The notes: a model not told the origin generated them from the letters alone. A stretch of 49,424 nt of DNA from Clostridia bacterium (GCA_017464225.1 JAFUDW010000197.1:1-49424); one strand, 5' to 3'. Shown: positions 17,752 to 26,686, counted from the stretch's first letter. A program made the numbers and translations.

Positions 17752-19119
17752 ATGAAGCGTTTTGCTGCTCTTTTCCTGGCGCTGATCATGGTGCTCACCA
17801 TGACGGCCAGCATAGCCGCGGCGGAGGATGCCCGACATCTGACCTTTGCCCTGTGGTGGGATCTGTATTATGATTCCGACGATACCTCCTGGGAAGACAG
17901 CCCCTCTGCCACCGGCAAGGATTCCGAGATCATGCGGTTTGAGAACGTCAAGCAGATCGAGGAAACCTATGGCGTGACCTATGAATTTGCAAACGCCACC
18001 TATGCCGGCGTGCAGGATTCCATCAACAACTCCATCCTGGCCGGCGAGCCCGACTTCGATCTGTATATGACCGAGCTGGGCTGGGGCGTGCCCGCCGTAT
18101 TGAACGGCCTGGCCACCGACCTGCGCGACGTGCTGGACGCTGATGATCCCTTCCTGACCCATGACGACCTGGTGCTGAACTATATTGATCTGCCTGACGG
18201 CAGCGCCACCCTGATCACCGTCAAGGGCGCTGAGGACCAGGTGCAGTCTACCCTGCCGCTGGCCTTCAACCTGCAGATGATCCAGGAAGCCAACCTGGAG
18301 GATCCCCGCGACCTGGCGGAGCGCGGCGAATGGACCTGGGACAAGTTCCGCGAGTATTGCCAGGCGCTGACCCGCGATACCGACGGCGACGGCAATATTG
18401 ATGTGTACGGCTACGGCGCCTGGATCGGCGACTGCCTGCCCTACTGGTATATGTCCAACGGCACCTACCTGGCCTCCACCCCCACCGAAAACCTCTCCTC
18501 CAATGAAATGGGCGAGACGCTCAAGTTCCTGCAGGATCTGTGGCTGAACGACAAGACGGCCTATCCCATCCCCGCGGAGAACGGCTGGGACGTGTGCCGC
18601 TGGCTGTACCGCGATAAGAAGGTAGCCTTCACCACCACCGCCGCCTGGATCATGGCCAACTATGACGACTATAACTGGGATGGCAAGGCCGAGAGCACCC
18701 TGGACTTTGACATGGTGTTCGTAGATTACCCCATCGGCCCCAGCGGCAACGCCGAAACCAACTCCACCAAGATCGCTGCCGGCTCCTACTGGATGCTGCC
18801 CGCGGGCGTGGAGGATCCCAAGCTGGTGTTTGACGTGTTCCGCGCCTATCAGAACTGGTATCATGACGATGTGGAGCTGCGCGACGACCCCGAAGAGCTG
18901 GAGTGGTGGTACACCACCACCAGCGACAAGCTGGATCTCCAGGATTGGAACTTTGAAATCATGCGCAAACTGGGCGAAAAGCAGATGGTGGACTTTGTGA
19001 ACGTGGTCATCGACGATCTGCCCATGCTGGAGTTCCTGAACGGCGACTTTACCCCCGTCCAGTTCCAGGAAACCTATCGCCAGACCGTGCAGGACGCGCT
19101 TGATCAGATTTTCCAGTAA
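17752..19119 (+). CDS. Sugar ABC transporter solute-binding protein, system B (455 aa)
   Basis: A signal peptide ends near SIAAA-ED and again lacks a lipobox cysteine. The mature part is a family 1-type extracellular binding protein: LTFALWWDLYYDSDD at the start, ILAGEPDFDLYMTELGWGVP, WTWDKFREYCQALTRDTDGDGNIDVYGYGAW (a common segment with a calcium-loop-like DTDGDGNID), and KVAFTTTAAWIM. The normal length, position after permease pair B and AGGAGG site support a functional subunit. The gene is followed by two hairpins. Substrate by context: mannose-containing oligosaccharide. Confidence 0.9.
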   Translation: MKRFAALFLALIMVLTMTASIAAAEDARHLTFALWWDLYYDSDDTSWEDSPSATGKDSEIMRFENVKQIEETYGVTYEFANATYAGVQDSINNSILAGEPDFDLYMTELGWGVPAVLNGLATDLRDVLDADDPFLTHDDLVLNYIDLPDGSATLITVKGAEDQVQSTLPLAFNLQMIQEANLEDPRDLAERGEWTWDKFREYCQALTRDTDGDGNIDVYGYGAWIGDCLPYWYMSNGTYLASTPTENLSSNEMGETLKFLQDLWLNDKTAYPIPAENGWDVCRWLYRDKKVAFTTTAAWIMANYDDYNWDGKAESTLDFDMVFVDYPIGPSGNAETNSTKIAAGSYWMLPAGVEDPKLVFDVFRAYQNWYHDDVELRDDPEELEWWYTTTSDKLDLQDWNFEIMRKLGEKQMVDFVNVVIDDLPMLEFLNGDFTPVQFQETYRQTVQDALDQIFQ

Positions 19120-19128
19120 TTCAAAATA

Positions 19129-19169
19129 ACGCTTGCCGCTCCGCGCCGATCAGGCGCGCCGGCAAGCGT
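19129..19169 (+). terminator. Strong hairpin after solute-binding protein B
   Basis: Ten-base arms ACGCTTGCCG (19129-19138) and CGGCAAGCGT (19160-19169) pair perfectly, with a second inner stem GCGCC/GGCGC. It lies 10 bases after the stop at 19119. No long T run follows, so termination may be partial and allow read-through into the phosphorylase genes. Confidence 0.6.
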
Positions 19170-19214
19170 CCGGATGGATGACTGAAGTTAAAAATCGCAG
19201 ATCCTGAAGGGAAA

Positions 19215-19265
19215 GGGGGCTGTCTTAAAACGCCGTCAAACGGATGGGCGTGAAAGGCAGCCCCC
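19215..19265 (+). promoter_or_regulatory. Two-tier hairpin in leader of GH130 operon
   Basis: Outer arms GGGGGCTG (19215-19222) and CAGCCCCC (19258-19265) enclose an inner ACGCC/GGCGT stem (19230-19234 with 19247-19251). It ends 32 bases before the GH130_2 start. The GGGCTG...CAGCCC core resembles the terminator hairpin at 22915-22947, so it may be a second terminator or an attenuator; no T run follows directly. Confidence 0.5.
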
Positions 19266-19297
19266 ACATCGCATAAAAACGATTGTGGAGGCTTTGC

Positions 19298-20323
19298 ATG
19301 AGTAAAATCAAGATTCTTTCCGACAGCATCCCTCAGCTGCCCTGGCAGCCGCGCCCGGCCAACGATCCCCATGACGCGCCGGTTTGGCGCTGCACCGAAA
19401 ACCCTATCATCGGGCGAAATCCGGCCCCCGGCGTAGCCCGCATCTTCAACAGCGCCGCCGCTCCCTGGAAGGATGGCTTCATCGCGGTGTTCCGGGGCGA
19501 GCAGGTGAACGGTATCCCCCACGTCTATATGGGCACCAGCGCCGACGGCATCCACTGGCACATCGATCCCGACAGGGTCCCCTTCACCGACGAGGATGGC
19601 AACCCTTTTCTGCCGCCCTATGCCTATGATCCGCGCCTCGTCAAGGTGGAGGATACCTATTACATCATGTGGTGCCAGGATTTTTACGGCGCGTCCATCG
19701 GCATGGCAAAGACCAAGGATTTTAAAACCTTCACCCGCCTGGAAAATCCCTTCATCCCCTTTAACCGCAACGCCGTACTGTTCCCCAGGAAGGTGAACGG
19801 GCATTACCTGCTTCTGTCCCGTCCCAGCGACAGCGGCCATACGCCCTTTGGCGATATCTGGCTCAGCCGCAGCCCCGATATGAAATTCTGGGGCATGCAT
19901 CGCCATGTGATGAGCCCGGGCGGAAACTGGTGGGAAGGCGTAAAGATCGGCAGCGGCGCGGCCCCCATCGAAACCAGCGAGGGCTGGCTGCTGTTCTATC
20001 ACGGCGTGTCCAGCACCTGCAACGGCTTTGTGTATTCCTTTGGCGCGGCGGTGCTTGATATCGACGAGCCCAGCCAAGTGAAGTATCGCTGTAAAAACTT
20101 TCTGCTGACGCCGGAGGATTGGTATGAGGAGCGGGGATTTGTGCCCAACGTATGCTTCCCCTGCGCCGCCCTGGCGGACGCCGATACCGGGCGCATTGCC
20201 ATCTATTACGGCGCGGCGGACACCTATCTGGGGCTCGCCTTTACAGAGATCGACTCCCTGATGGACTATATCAAGGCAAACAGCAGCACAAGCGGCACCG
20301 ATACGGAGCTCGGTATCCGCTGA
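19298..20323 (+). CDS. Beta-1,4-mannooligosaccharide phosphorylase, GH130 (subfamily 2-like)
   Basis: The 341-residue cytoplasmic enzyme uses phosphate to release mannose 1-phosphate from imported beta-1,4-manno-oligosaccharides. GH130 marks visible are ENPIIGRNPAPGVARIFNSAA near 34-54, RGEQVNG, YDPRLVKVEDTYYIMWCQD with the probable proton-donor Asp111, and the C-terminal IYYGAADTYLGLA. Start 19298 has GTGGAGG 8 bases upstream. It is followed by the epimerase and the GH130_1 enzyme, the known arrangement for mannan catabolism in gut bacteria such as Ruminococcus and Roseburia. Subfamily is judged from motifs and context; other GH130 enzymes act on Man-GlcNAc. Confidence 0.87.
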   Translation: MSKIKILSDSIPQLPWQPRPANDPHDAPVWRCTENPIIGRNPAPGVARIFNSAAAPWKDGFIAVFRGEQVNGIPHVYMGTSADGIHWHIDPDRVPFTDEDGNPFLPPYAYDPRLVKVEDTYYIMWCQDFYGASIGMAKTKDFKTFTRLENPFIPFNRNAVLFPRKVNGHYLLLSRPSDSGHTPFGDIWLSRSPDMKFWGMHRHVMSPGGNWWEGVKIGSGAAPIETSEGWLLFYHGVSSTCNGFVYSFGAAVLDIDEPSQVKYRCKNFLLTPEDWYEERGFVPNVCFPCAALADADTGRIAIYYGAADTYLGLAFTEIDSLMDYIKANSSTSGTDTELGIR

Positions 20324-20339
20324 GGATGGAGGCGCGGTC

Positions 20340-21518
20340 ATGGCGGATTTACTAACGGAAATCAGAGCCGAGCTGTGCGGGCGCATCCTTCCCTTCTGGA
20401 TGGGGCTGCGGGACGACGCGCACGGCGGGTATATCGGACGGGTGGATTACGACCTGACCCGGCATCCGGAAGCCGATAAGGGCTGCATCCTGAACAGCCG
20501 CATCCTCTGGTTCTTTTCGGAGACGTATCTGCTGCTGGGGGATGAAGCGCTGCTTGAAGAAGCGCGCCATGCCTATCAAATGCTGGAAAAAATGACGGAT
20601 GAGCAAAACGGCGGCGTTTATTGGTCCCTGCACGCGGACGGCTCCGTGGCGGACGCAATCAAGCATACATACAATCAGGCCTTTGCCATCTATGCGCTGT
20701 CCAGTTATTTCCTCGCGGACAGAAACCCATGCGCATTGGAGCGGGCGAAAAAGCTTTTCCGGATCGTGGAAAGCAAATGCCGCGACGCCGGCGGCTATCT
20801 GGAGGCGTTTACCGCGGACTGGCAGCCGGAGAGCAACGAAAAGCTCTCCGAAAACGGCGTGATGGCCACCCGCACCATGAACACGCTGCTGCATGTGCTG
20901 GAGGGGTACACCGGGCTGTATCGGGTCTGGCCCGACTCGGAATTAAAGGCCCGCCTCTGTGAGATCCTAAACATTTGGGAAACGAAAATCCACAACAGAG
21001 AAAAACGCCGTCAGGAAGTGTTCTTCGACCATGAATACAACACCCTGATCGATTTGCACTCCTTCGGCCACGATATTGAAACCAGCTGGCTGACGGAAAA
21101 GACCCTGGAAGCGCTGGATGATCCCGCCCTGACCGCCCGCGTCCGGCCGCTCCTGCTGGAAATGGCCGATCATACATATCATGCCGCCTTCACCGATCAC
21201 GGCTTTGCCAACGAGTGCGAACGCGGCGTCGTCAATCAAAAGCGCATCTGGTGGGTGCAGGCCGAAGCGCTGATGGGCTTCATGAACGCCTATGAAAAGA
21301 CGGGCGAAACGCGCTATCGGGACGCGGTGCTTTCCCAGTGGGCGTATATCCGGGACGTGCTGACCGACAAACGCCCCGGCAGCGAATGGTTCTGGTATGT
21401 AAACGAGGACGGCACGCCGGGCAGCGGCGAGCCCATCGTGGAGCCCTGGAAATGCCCTTATCATAACGGGCGCATGTGTATCGAGATCCTGCGCCGCGGC
21501 TTCAAGGAGGAAGCGTAA
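20340..21518 (+). CDS. Cellobiose/mannobiose 2-epimerase
   Basis: This 392-residue protein belongs to the N-acylglucosamine/cellobiose 2-epimerase (alpha/alpha barrel) family and converts mannobiose to mannosylglucose. Signature segments include [64 protein letters not shown] with His244, and [14 protein letters not shown] with His375; the two histidines correspond to the general acid/base pair of the family. There is no signal peptide. It lies between the two phosphorylases, and its stop overlaps the next start (TAATG), which matches the mannobiose to mannosylglucose to mannose 1-phosphate plus glucose route. Confidence 0.92.
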   Translation: MADLLTEIRAELCGRILPFWMGLRDDAHGGYIGRVDYDLTRHPEADKGCILNSRILWFFSETYLLLGDEALLEEARHAYQMLEKMTDEQNGGVYWSLHADGSVADAIKHTYNQAFAIYALSSYFLADRNPCALERAKKLFRIVESKCRDAGGYLEAFTADWQPESNEKLSENGVMATRTMNTLLHVLEGYTGLYRVWPDSELKARLCEILNIWETKIHNREKRRQEVFFDHEYNTLIDLHSFGHDIETSWLTEKTLEALDDPALTARVRPLLLEMADHTYHAAFTDHGFANECERGVVNQKRIWWVQAEALMGFMNAYEKTGETRYRDAVLSQWAYIRDVLTDKRPGSEWFWYVNEDGTPGSGEPIVEPWKCPYHNGRMCIEILRRGFKEEA

Positions 21519-22684
21519 TGACTTATCAGGAATTGCAAGCCCGCTACGAACGTTTGGTGAACCGAAAGAAAGCCGTGAATGCTGACCGGTATAACGGCAT
21601 CTATGAGCGCTGGCAGCATCCCGTACTGACCAGGGATCATATCCCGCCCTTCTGGATGTACGACCCAAACCCGGTCACGAACCCTCACATGATGCAGCGG
21701 CTGGGCGTCAACGCGGTGTTCAACAGCGGCGCGATCCTGCTGGATGGCAAATTCACCCTGGTTGCCCGGGTGGAGGGCAGCGACCGCAAAAGCTTTTTCG
21801 CCGTGGCGCAAAGCGATTCCGGTGTGGACGGCTTCCGCTTCTGGAACGAGCCTGTGCTCCTCCCCGACACCTGCCCGGAAGAAACCAACGTGTACGATAT
21901 GCGCCTGACGAAGCACGAGGACGGCTGGATCTACGGGGTGTTCTGCTCGGAAAGCAAGGATACGTCCTCCAGCGATCTTTCCGCCGCCGTGGCGGCTGCG
22001 GGCATCGTGCGCACCAAGGACCTGAAAACCTGGGAACGGCTGCCGAACCTGAAAACGCTCCATTCGCCCCAGCAGCGAAACGTGTGCCTGCATCCCGAGT
22101 TCGTGCACGGCCAATATGCCTTCTACACCCGGCCCATGGATGATTTTATTGAAACGGGCTCGGGCGGAGGCATCGGCTTCGGCCTGTGCGGCGATATCAC
22201 GAACGCCGTGATCGACGAGGAGAAGATGACCTCCATCCGCAAATATCACACCGTCACCGAAAGCAAGAACGGCGCCGGCGCTGTGCCCATCAAAACGGAC
22301 AGGGGCTGGATCCACATCGCCCACGGCGTACGGAATACAGCAGCCGGGCTGCGTTACGTGATCTACTGCTTCGCCACCGCTTTGGACGATCCTTCCCGCG
22401 TCATTGCCGAGCCCGGCGGTTTCCTGATCGGCCCGTTGGGAGACGAGCGGGTAGGCGATGTGAGCAACGTGGCCTTTACCAACGGCGCCATCGCCGCGCC
22501 TGACGGCAAGGTATATATCTATTACGCCTCCAGCGATACGCGGCTGCACGTGGCCACCACGGATATCGACCGCCTGACCGATTACGTGTTCAATACGCCC
22601 GCCGATCCCGGCCGGAGCGCGGACTGCGTGCGCCAGCGCATCGCCTTCATACAAAAGAACTTGGCGCATCTTCACGCTGAGTGA
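21518..22684 (+). CDS. 4-O-beta-D-mannosyl-D-glucose phosphorylase, GH130 (subfamily 1-like)
   Basis: The 388-residue enzyme should split mannosylglucose with phosphate into mannose 1-phosphate and glucose. The N-terminal extension ([18 protein letters not shown]), [41 protein letters not shown], and [24 protein letters not shown] with probable catalytic Asp127 match the mannosylglucose phosphorylase subfamily. Start 21518 overlaps the epimerase stop, with AAGGAGGAAG upstream. It ends the mannan operon and is followed by terminator-like hairpins. GH130_1 assignment is from length and motifs. Confidence 0.9.
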   Translation: MTYQELQARYERLVNRKKAVNADRYNGIYERWQHPVLTRDHIPPFWMYDPNPVTNPHMMQRLGVNAVFNSGAILLDGKFTLVARVEGSDRKSFFAVAQSDSGVDGFRFWNEPVLLPDTCPEETNVYDMRLTKHEDGWIYGVFCSESKDTSSSDLSAAVAAAGIVRTKDLKTWERLPNLKTLHSPQQRNVCLHPEFVHGQYAFYTRPMDDFIETGSGGGIGFGLCGDITNAVIDEEKMTSIRKYHTVTESKNGAGAVPIKTDRGWIHIAHGVRNTAAGLRYVIYCFATALDDPSRVIAEPGGFLIGPLGDERVGDVSNVAFTNGAIAAPDGKVYIYYASSDTRLHVATTDIDRLTDYVFNTPADPGRSADCVRQRIAFIQKNLAHLHAE

Positions 22685-22744
22685 TCTTTTCCCTCGGCAG
22701 ATATTTCTATCCAAAATCGTCAATTCATGTGTTTCATAAACAAC

Positions 22745-22771
22745 AAAGACACCCACACAGGGTGCCTTTGT
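22745..22771 (+). terminator. Terminator after the mannan operon
   Basis: AAAG-ACACCC (22745 onward) pairs with GGGTG-CCTTT (to about 22769), followed by G and a short T/A stretch. It lies 60 bases past the last mannan gene and just before the tRNA-like repeat. Confidence 0.65.
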
Positions 22772-22775
22772 TATT

Positions 22776-22854
22776 TGGCGGAGAAGGAGAGATTTGAATT
22801 CCGGGAGAACAGTGAAATTTGGTAAAATTATAACAAATCTGGTGCTAATAAGTC
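22776..22854 (-). repeat. tRNA-Ser 3'-end-like attachment-site scar, copy 1
   Basis: Read on the minus strand, 22802-22776 gives a T-arm (TTCAAATC-type loop), the acceptor strand CTTCTCC, the discriminator G and CCA, as in the last 27 bases of a bacterial tRNA-Ser. No full tRNA is present. It matches 28795-28821 with one difference, and weaker identity continues to GTGCTAATAAGTC (22842-22854 and 28861-28873). This is what integration at a tRNA-Ser 3' end leaves behind. Confidence 0.65.
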
Positions 22855-22914
22855 TAAAAAAAGATAGAACTTGCAGATGAAGAATGGAGAATTCAGTTTT
22901 TTCCTTCGTATGAT

Positions 22915-22947
22915 AAAAGGGCTGTCTCCCTGTAAGGCAGCCCTTTT
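22915..22947. terminator. Bidirectional terminator downstream of LysR gene
   Basis: AAAAGGGCTG (22915-22924) pairs with CAGCCCTTTT (22938-22947), giving U runs on both strands. It lies 31 bases after the end of the minus-strand LysR gene, which it most likely terminates. Confidence 0.8.
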
Positions 22948-22978
22948 TCATCCATTAGCCTACGGATCGTTGAAGTGC

Positions 22979-23875
22979 TTATTGACTGCAGCATTCCACC
23001 ATGTAATGGAGAAAATCCTTGGCGCAGTTAGCGGTGATGTGGCGGGGATAGAGGAGATAGAGATAGGTCCTTACCGTGGGGCTGATATCGACCACCGCCA
23101 GGTCTGCAGCGATTTCCGGGATGTGCATACGGTTGAGCACGGCGATGCCCTTTCCGTTGCGGACATAATGCAGCATGGTGGAGGCGAAATGGGACTCGGC
23201 GATGATGTTGGGCTTAAAATGCTGCCTTTCACACATATCCAGGAATTTGTGTGTTTCATCGTGGGGCAGGTTGCCATGGCTGCTGTGCAGAACGAAGCCC
23301 TCGTTTTCCAGCTCGGACAGGGTGACCATGCGGTTGCCGGCCAGTGGGTGCTCCCGGCGCATCACCACGGCCAGGTGGTCAGTTTTATAGATCATTTTGT
23401 TGAATACGCTGCCCTCCGCTTCGGCTTCGCTGACAAAGGCGAAGTCACATTTTTTTGCGGTCAAAAGCTCTATGGAATTATAGTTTTCCACGGGGATCAG
23501 CGTATGGTGCGGAAAGTTCATGGAAAAGGCAGTCAGGATGTCCACCACGCCGTACTGGCCCAGCAGCGGGTTGTAGGCCACGGTGATGCAGTTTTTGTCC
23601 ACGGCCTGCATTTCCTTGATGGAGGACATGCCCTCCTCGTAGGTTTTTAGCAGCTGCTTCGCGTAAGGATAGAAGCGACGGCTGTATTCATTCAGCTGAA
23701 TGGAACGCTGAGAGCGATCAAAGAGGTCGATGCCCAACTCTTCTTCCATTTTGTGGATATGCTTGGTCAGCGCAGATTGGGAAATATTCATTTGCTCCGC
23801 GGTTTCCTGGAAATTGCAGGTTTCCACCAGCTTCACGAATTCCGCCAGGATGCTGATTTCCATGTTCGCTTCCAC
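22979..23875 (-). CDS. LysR-family transcriptional regulator
   Basis: The 298-residue protein has an N-terminal winged helix-turn-helix (FVKLVETCNFQETAEQMNISQSALTKHIHKMEEELGIDLFDRS) and a C-terminal periplasmic-binding-protein-like effector domain. It is divergent from the operon at 24057-26686, with a 181-base control region containing a perfect palindrome of the LysR T-N11-A type. The usual inference is that it activates this flavoprotein operon when its electron-acceptor substrate or a related metabolite is present. AAGGGG lies ahead of the ATG. Confidence 0.93.
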   Translation of the reverse strand: MEANMEISILAEFVKLVETCNFQETAEQMNISQSALTKHIHKMEEELGIDLFDRSQRSIQLNEYSRRFYPYAKQLLKTYEEGMSSIKEMQAVDKNCITVAYNPLLGQYGVVDILTAFSMNFPHHTLIPVENYNSIELLTAKKCDFAFVSEAEAEGSVFNKMIYKTDHLAVVMRREHPLAGNRMVTLSELENEGFVLHSSHGNLPHDETHKFLDMCERQHFKPNIIAESHFASTMLHYVRNGKGIAVLNRMHIPEIAADLAVVDISPTVRTYLYLLYPRHITANCAKDFLHYMVECCSQ

Positions 23876-23971
23876 CCCTTTCTGCCGTCAGTTTGCGACA
23901 TATTTTTCCTTCATATTATATCGATTTTTTTCAAAAAATCCACCGTTAATTGATGCTGATTTGACCGAATA

Positions 23972-24036
23972 ATTTCCAAATTGGAAATGAGTACATTCCA
24001 AATCGAATTGATCACTCCTGTGGGGATTCATACAAT
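23972..24036 (+). promoter_or_regulatory. LysR-type operator and promoter of the flavoprotein operon
   Basis: ATTTCCAA-A-TTGGAAAT (23972-23988) is a perfect palindrome with 8-base arms and contains TTCC-N5-GGAA, a LysR T-N11-A box. A half-site ATTCCAAAT (23995-24003) follows, then -35 TTGATC (24008-24013), a 17-base spacer and -10 TACAAT (24031-24036). The palindrome plus half-site directly upstream of -35 is the classic recognition-site/activation-site layout. The gene start is at 24057. Confidence 0.75.
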
Positions 24037-24056
24037 ATATATATATAGAAAAGAGC

Positions 24057-24404
24057 ATGTCCGCCGTGTCTCACAACATCGATCTGCTGGATTACGGCCT
24101 GACGCCCGAAAAGAAGGCGGAGCTGGAGACGGCGGATTGCCGGGCGGAAGCCTGCTGGGAGGAATTTGACGAGCCGGGGCACCATCTGGTGCTTCGCTTC
24201 TCTCGCCCCTGCCCTCTGGGCGGCCGGGAAAGCATCAACTGCGAGTGGATGGGCTATTGGGCAAAGGACGGAAAAATCATCCGCGATCCGGAAACGCGGG
24301 TGGATGAACGGTATCTCAAAAACGTGCTCATCCACAACAGCATCGAACGGGCGCACCTGGCCCAGGTGCTGCCCGATCTGTACGCGGAATTCCATGATCG
24401 ATAA
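24057..24404 (+). CDS. Hypothetical protein, first gene of the flavoprotein operon (115 aa)
   Basis: I do not recognise this family. The protein is acidic, soluble and lacks signal peptide or membrane segment. It has two cysteines far apart (RAEACWEEF and SINCEWMGYW) and several tryptophans; its second half is helical (DERYLKNVLIHNSIERAHLAQVLPDLYAEFH). GAAAAGAGC precedes the ATG. It ends 14 bases before the Tat-exported flavoprotein and so is co-transcribed with it. A cytoplasmic maturation chaperone for the Tat substrate would suit its size and position but is only a hypothesis. Confidence 0.7.
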   Translation: MSAVSHNIDLLDYGLTPEKKAELETADCRAEACWEEFDEPGHHLVLRFSRPCPLGGRESINCEWMGYWAKDGKIIRDPETRVDERYLKNVLIHNSIERAHLAQVLPDLYAEFHDR

Positions 24405-24418
24405 AGGAGGTTGAAAAT

Positions 24419-26398
24419 ATGGCAAAACAAAACGAAATTTCCCGCCGCACCTTCCTGAAGGGCAGCGCTGCGGTGGCGGCGGCGGGGGCGCTGGGGGCCG
24501 TGGGCCTGCCGGTGTTTGAATCCGCCCAGGCTGAAGGCGCCCAGGGCGCGGCGGTGGTGACGAACACCCAGGTGGTCACCCTGCCCGTGACCCAGGAGGT
24601 TCCGTTGCCCGAGAGCGTGGCTGCCCCCGCCAAGACGGAATATGAATGTGACGTGCTGGTGATCGGCGGCGGCTTCGCAGGCCTGAACGCCGCAGCCTCC
24701 GCCCGGGAAGCGGGCCAAAGCGTGGTGCTGGTGGATAAGGGTACGCCCGGCTATTCCGGCCTGACGCCCTTTGTCAGCTCCCATCGCTGGTTTGACGCCG
24801 AGATGGGCGACGATGAGGAAGCCTTCAAGGCCTGCATCAACCGGGGCAGCGAATACATTGGCGATATGGACTGGTACCAGGTGTGGATCAACGAATCCAA
24901 GGCCATGTACCAGCGCTTGATGGACTGGGGCATCCTGACCCAGTATGAAACGGCAGCGGAATCCGGCTTCTATGACAGCGCGGATTATCGGGGCTATCAC
25001 ACCGCCTTCGCCGCTCAGGACCGGCGCACCAAGTTTATGGCTGTGCTGAGCAAACTAGGCATCCCCGTGGCCGATCAGACCATGATCACCAACGTGGTAG
25101 TGAAAAACGGCGCGGTGAAGGGGGCTATTGGCCTGCACGTGCCCTCCTCCACGGTGATCACCTTCCATGCCAAGGCCGTTGTCATGGCCATGGGCGGCGG
25201 CGCGTACAAGCCCACCGGCTTCCCCACCGGCCAGGACACCTTCGACGGCGAATACATCTGCTACAATCTGGGTTTGCCCATCGGCGGCAAGGAATTTGAT
25301 GACTTCCACATGACCTGCTCCCAGGCCCCGGGTAACGCCTTCCTGAACAACAACTGGACATACCTCAACTGTATATGGCTCTGCGGTGGCGACATCACTG
25401 CCGACACCGTGGAATCCTACGCCGACGGCAAGGGCAAGGCCATGGTGCTGGACCGGGTCACCAAGGCGGTCACGGGCCTTTCCGTCAACGACGGCACCGG
25501 GGTGGAGGATCTTTCCAAGTCCACGGTGCTGCGCAAGGGCGGCTCGGCTTCCGAAAATCCCAATGAGGTGCGCAAGGGCAAGCGCAGCGACACCATGTTC
25601 AAGGGCGACGTGTATGGCGCAGCCGTGGGCTTTGGCGGACACCTGAGCTGCGGCGTGTTCTGCGGCTTGGACGACCTGGAGGGCAAAACCTCCATCGACG
25701 GCCTCTACGTAGCGGGCGATGGCATGAACTGCCAGGGCCCCACCGGCGCGGCCTATCCCACGGGCGTGGGCTTTACCTCCTCCTTCTGCTCCATCCAGGG
25801 CGATCACGCGGGCAAGGCCGCGGCGGCTTATGCGGAGAAGGCGGCTTTGAACCCCATTACCGGCGATGAGATTGCGGAGATCACGGAGGAAATTCTTGCT
25901 CCTCTCAGCGTTACCACCGGCTTTGACCCCAACTGGGCTCGGGATATGCTGGAGGGCATCATGGCTCCCTACTGGGTGTTGGTTACCAAGAACGAAGCCA
26001 ATCTGTCTGCCGCCCTGACGCAGGTGCTGGCCATGAAGGAGCACGTGGTGCCCAAGCTGGCTGCTGCCACCAGCCACGATCTGCGCCTGGTGCACGAAAT
26101 GCGCCACAAGGTGCAGAGCGCCGAAATGAAGCTGCGGGCGTCCCTGGCCCGGAAGGAGACCCGGGGCCTCAACTACCGCAGCGATTATCCTTACCGGGAC
26201 GACGATAATTTCCTGTGCTACATGCTGGTGGAAAAGCAGGCGGATGGCAGCATGGAGGTTCGCAAGCAGCCGGTGAAGGAAGAATGGAAGGGCGATCTGA
26301 GCAAGCCCTACGCCGAGCGCTACGGCTATTATTTCCCCGGCGAAAGGGAAGCCAAAGGCCTGCCGGAGGAACAGTCCAGCGGCGGCTGGGGCAAGTGA
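24419..26398 (+). CDS. Tat-exported FAD-dependent reductase, fumarate-reductase/AprA-like flavoprotein (659 aa)
   Basis: The N terminus has a textbook twin-arginine signal: SRRTFLK at residues 8-14, an alanine-rich hydrophobic stretch and AQA cleavage region near 38. The dinucleotide fold follows: VLVIGGGFAGLNAAASAREAG with GGGFAG at 83-88. Later FAD-binding segments include GGGAYKPTG, GLYVAGDGMNCQGPTGAAYPTG and the GDHAGKAAAAYA end, and the C-terminal capping part has YRSDYPYRDDDNFL, a pattern shared by fumarate reductase, succinate dehydrogenase and adenylylsulfate reductase flavoproteins. No FMN-binding or heme motif is present, so electrons must come from the ferredoxin encoded next. The substrate is unknown; an extracellular organic electron acceptor is the natural guess. 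AAGGAGG precedes the ATG. Confidence 0.88.
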   Translation: MAKQNEISRRTFLKGSAAVAAAGALGAVGLPVFESAQAEGAQGAAVVTNTQVVTLPVTQEVPLPESVAAPAKTEYECDVLVIGGGFAGLNAAASAREAGQSVVLVDKGTPGYSGLTPFVSSHRWFDAEMGDDEEAFKACINRGSEYIGDMDWYQVWINESKAMYQRLMDWGILTQYETAAESGFYDSADYRGYHTAFAAQDRRTKFMAVLSKLGIPVADQTMITNVVVKNGAVKGAIGLHVPSSTVITFHAKAVVMAMGGGAYKPTGFPTGQDTFDGEYICYNLGLPIGGKEFDDFHMTCSQAPGNAFLNNNWTYLNCIWLCGGDITADTVESYADGKGKAMVLDRVTKAVTGLSVNDGTGVEDLSKSTVLRKGGSASENPNEVRKGKRSDTMFKGDVYGAAVGFGGHLSCGVFCGLDDLEGKTSIDGLYVAGDGMNCQGPTGAAYPTGVGFTSSFCSIQGDHAGKAAAAYAEKAALNPITGDEIAEITEEILAPLSVTTGFDPNWARDMLEGIMAPYWVLVTKNEANLSAALTQVLAMKEHVVPKLAAATSHDLRLVHEMRHKVQSAEMKLRASLARKETRGLNYRSDYPYRDDDNFLCYMLVEKQADGSMEVRKQPVKEEWKGDLSKPYAERYGYYFPGEREAKGLPEEQSSGGWGK

Positions 26399-26413
26399 CG
26401 GGAGGAAAAGAAA

Positions 26414-26686
26414 ATGAGCGTAAAAAGAGTAGATGTGAACCTGTGCATCGGCTGCGGTATGTGCATGCGGGTGTGCCCCATGGATGTGTTTCGCTTGAAC
26501 ACCGATTTGAGGAAATCCGTGCTGGCCTATCCCGAAAACTGCCAGAGTTGCGGCCAGTGCTATTATAACTGCCCCACCGCGTCCCTGACCATCGTGAACG
26601 ACATGTACGGCTACGCTGTCAACGCGTACCGTGCCCCCACCACCGCGCCGCTGAACGCCACGGACGCGACGCAAAAGCTGCTGTAA
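26414..26686 (+). CDS. Two-[4Fe-4S] ferredoxin, partner of the flavoprotein
   Basis: The 90-residue protein has two full CxxCxxCxxxCP motifs (CIGCGMCMRVCP near 11-22 and CQSCGQCYYNCP near 44-55), so two [4Fe-4S] clusters are expected. No signal peptide is visible, although the partner carries a Tat signal; co-export as a folded complex is the likely solution and would parallel other Tat-exported iron-sulfur partners. The last 25 residues (from NDMYGY) are an uncommon tail. It starts 15 bases after the flavoprotein, with GGGAGGAAAAG upstream. Confidence 0.93.
   Translation: MSVKRVDVNLCIGCGMCMRVCPMDVFRLNTDLRKSVLAYPENCQSCGQCYYNCPTASLTIVNDMYGYAVNAYRAPTTAPLNATDATQKLL

Noticed and set aside
22776..22802. 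Complete tRNA-Ser gene
   Set aside because: Only the T-arm and 3' acceptor strand are present; no anticodon arm or 5' acceptor strand can be found nearby.
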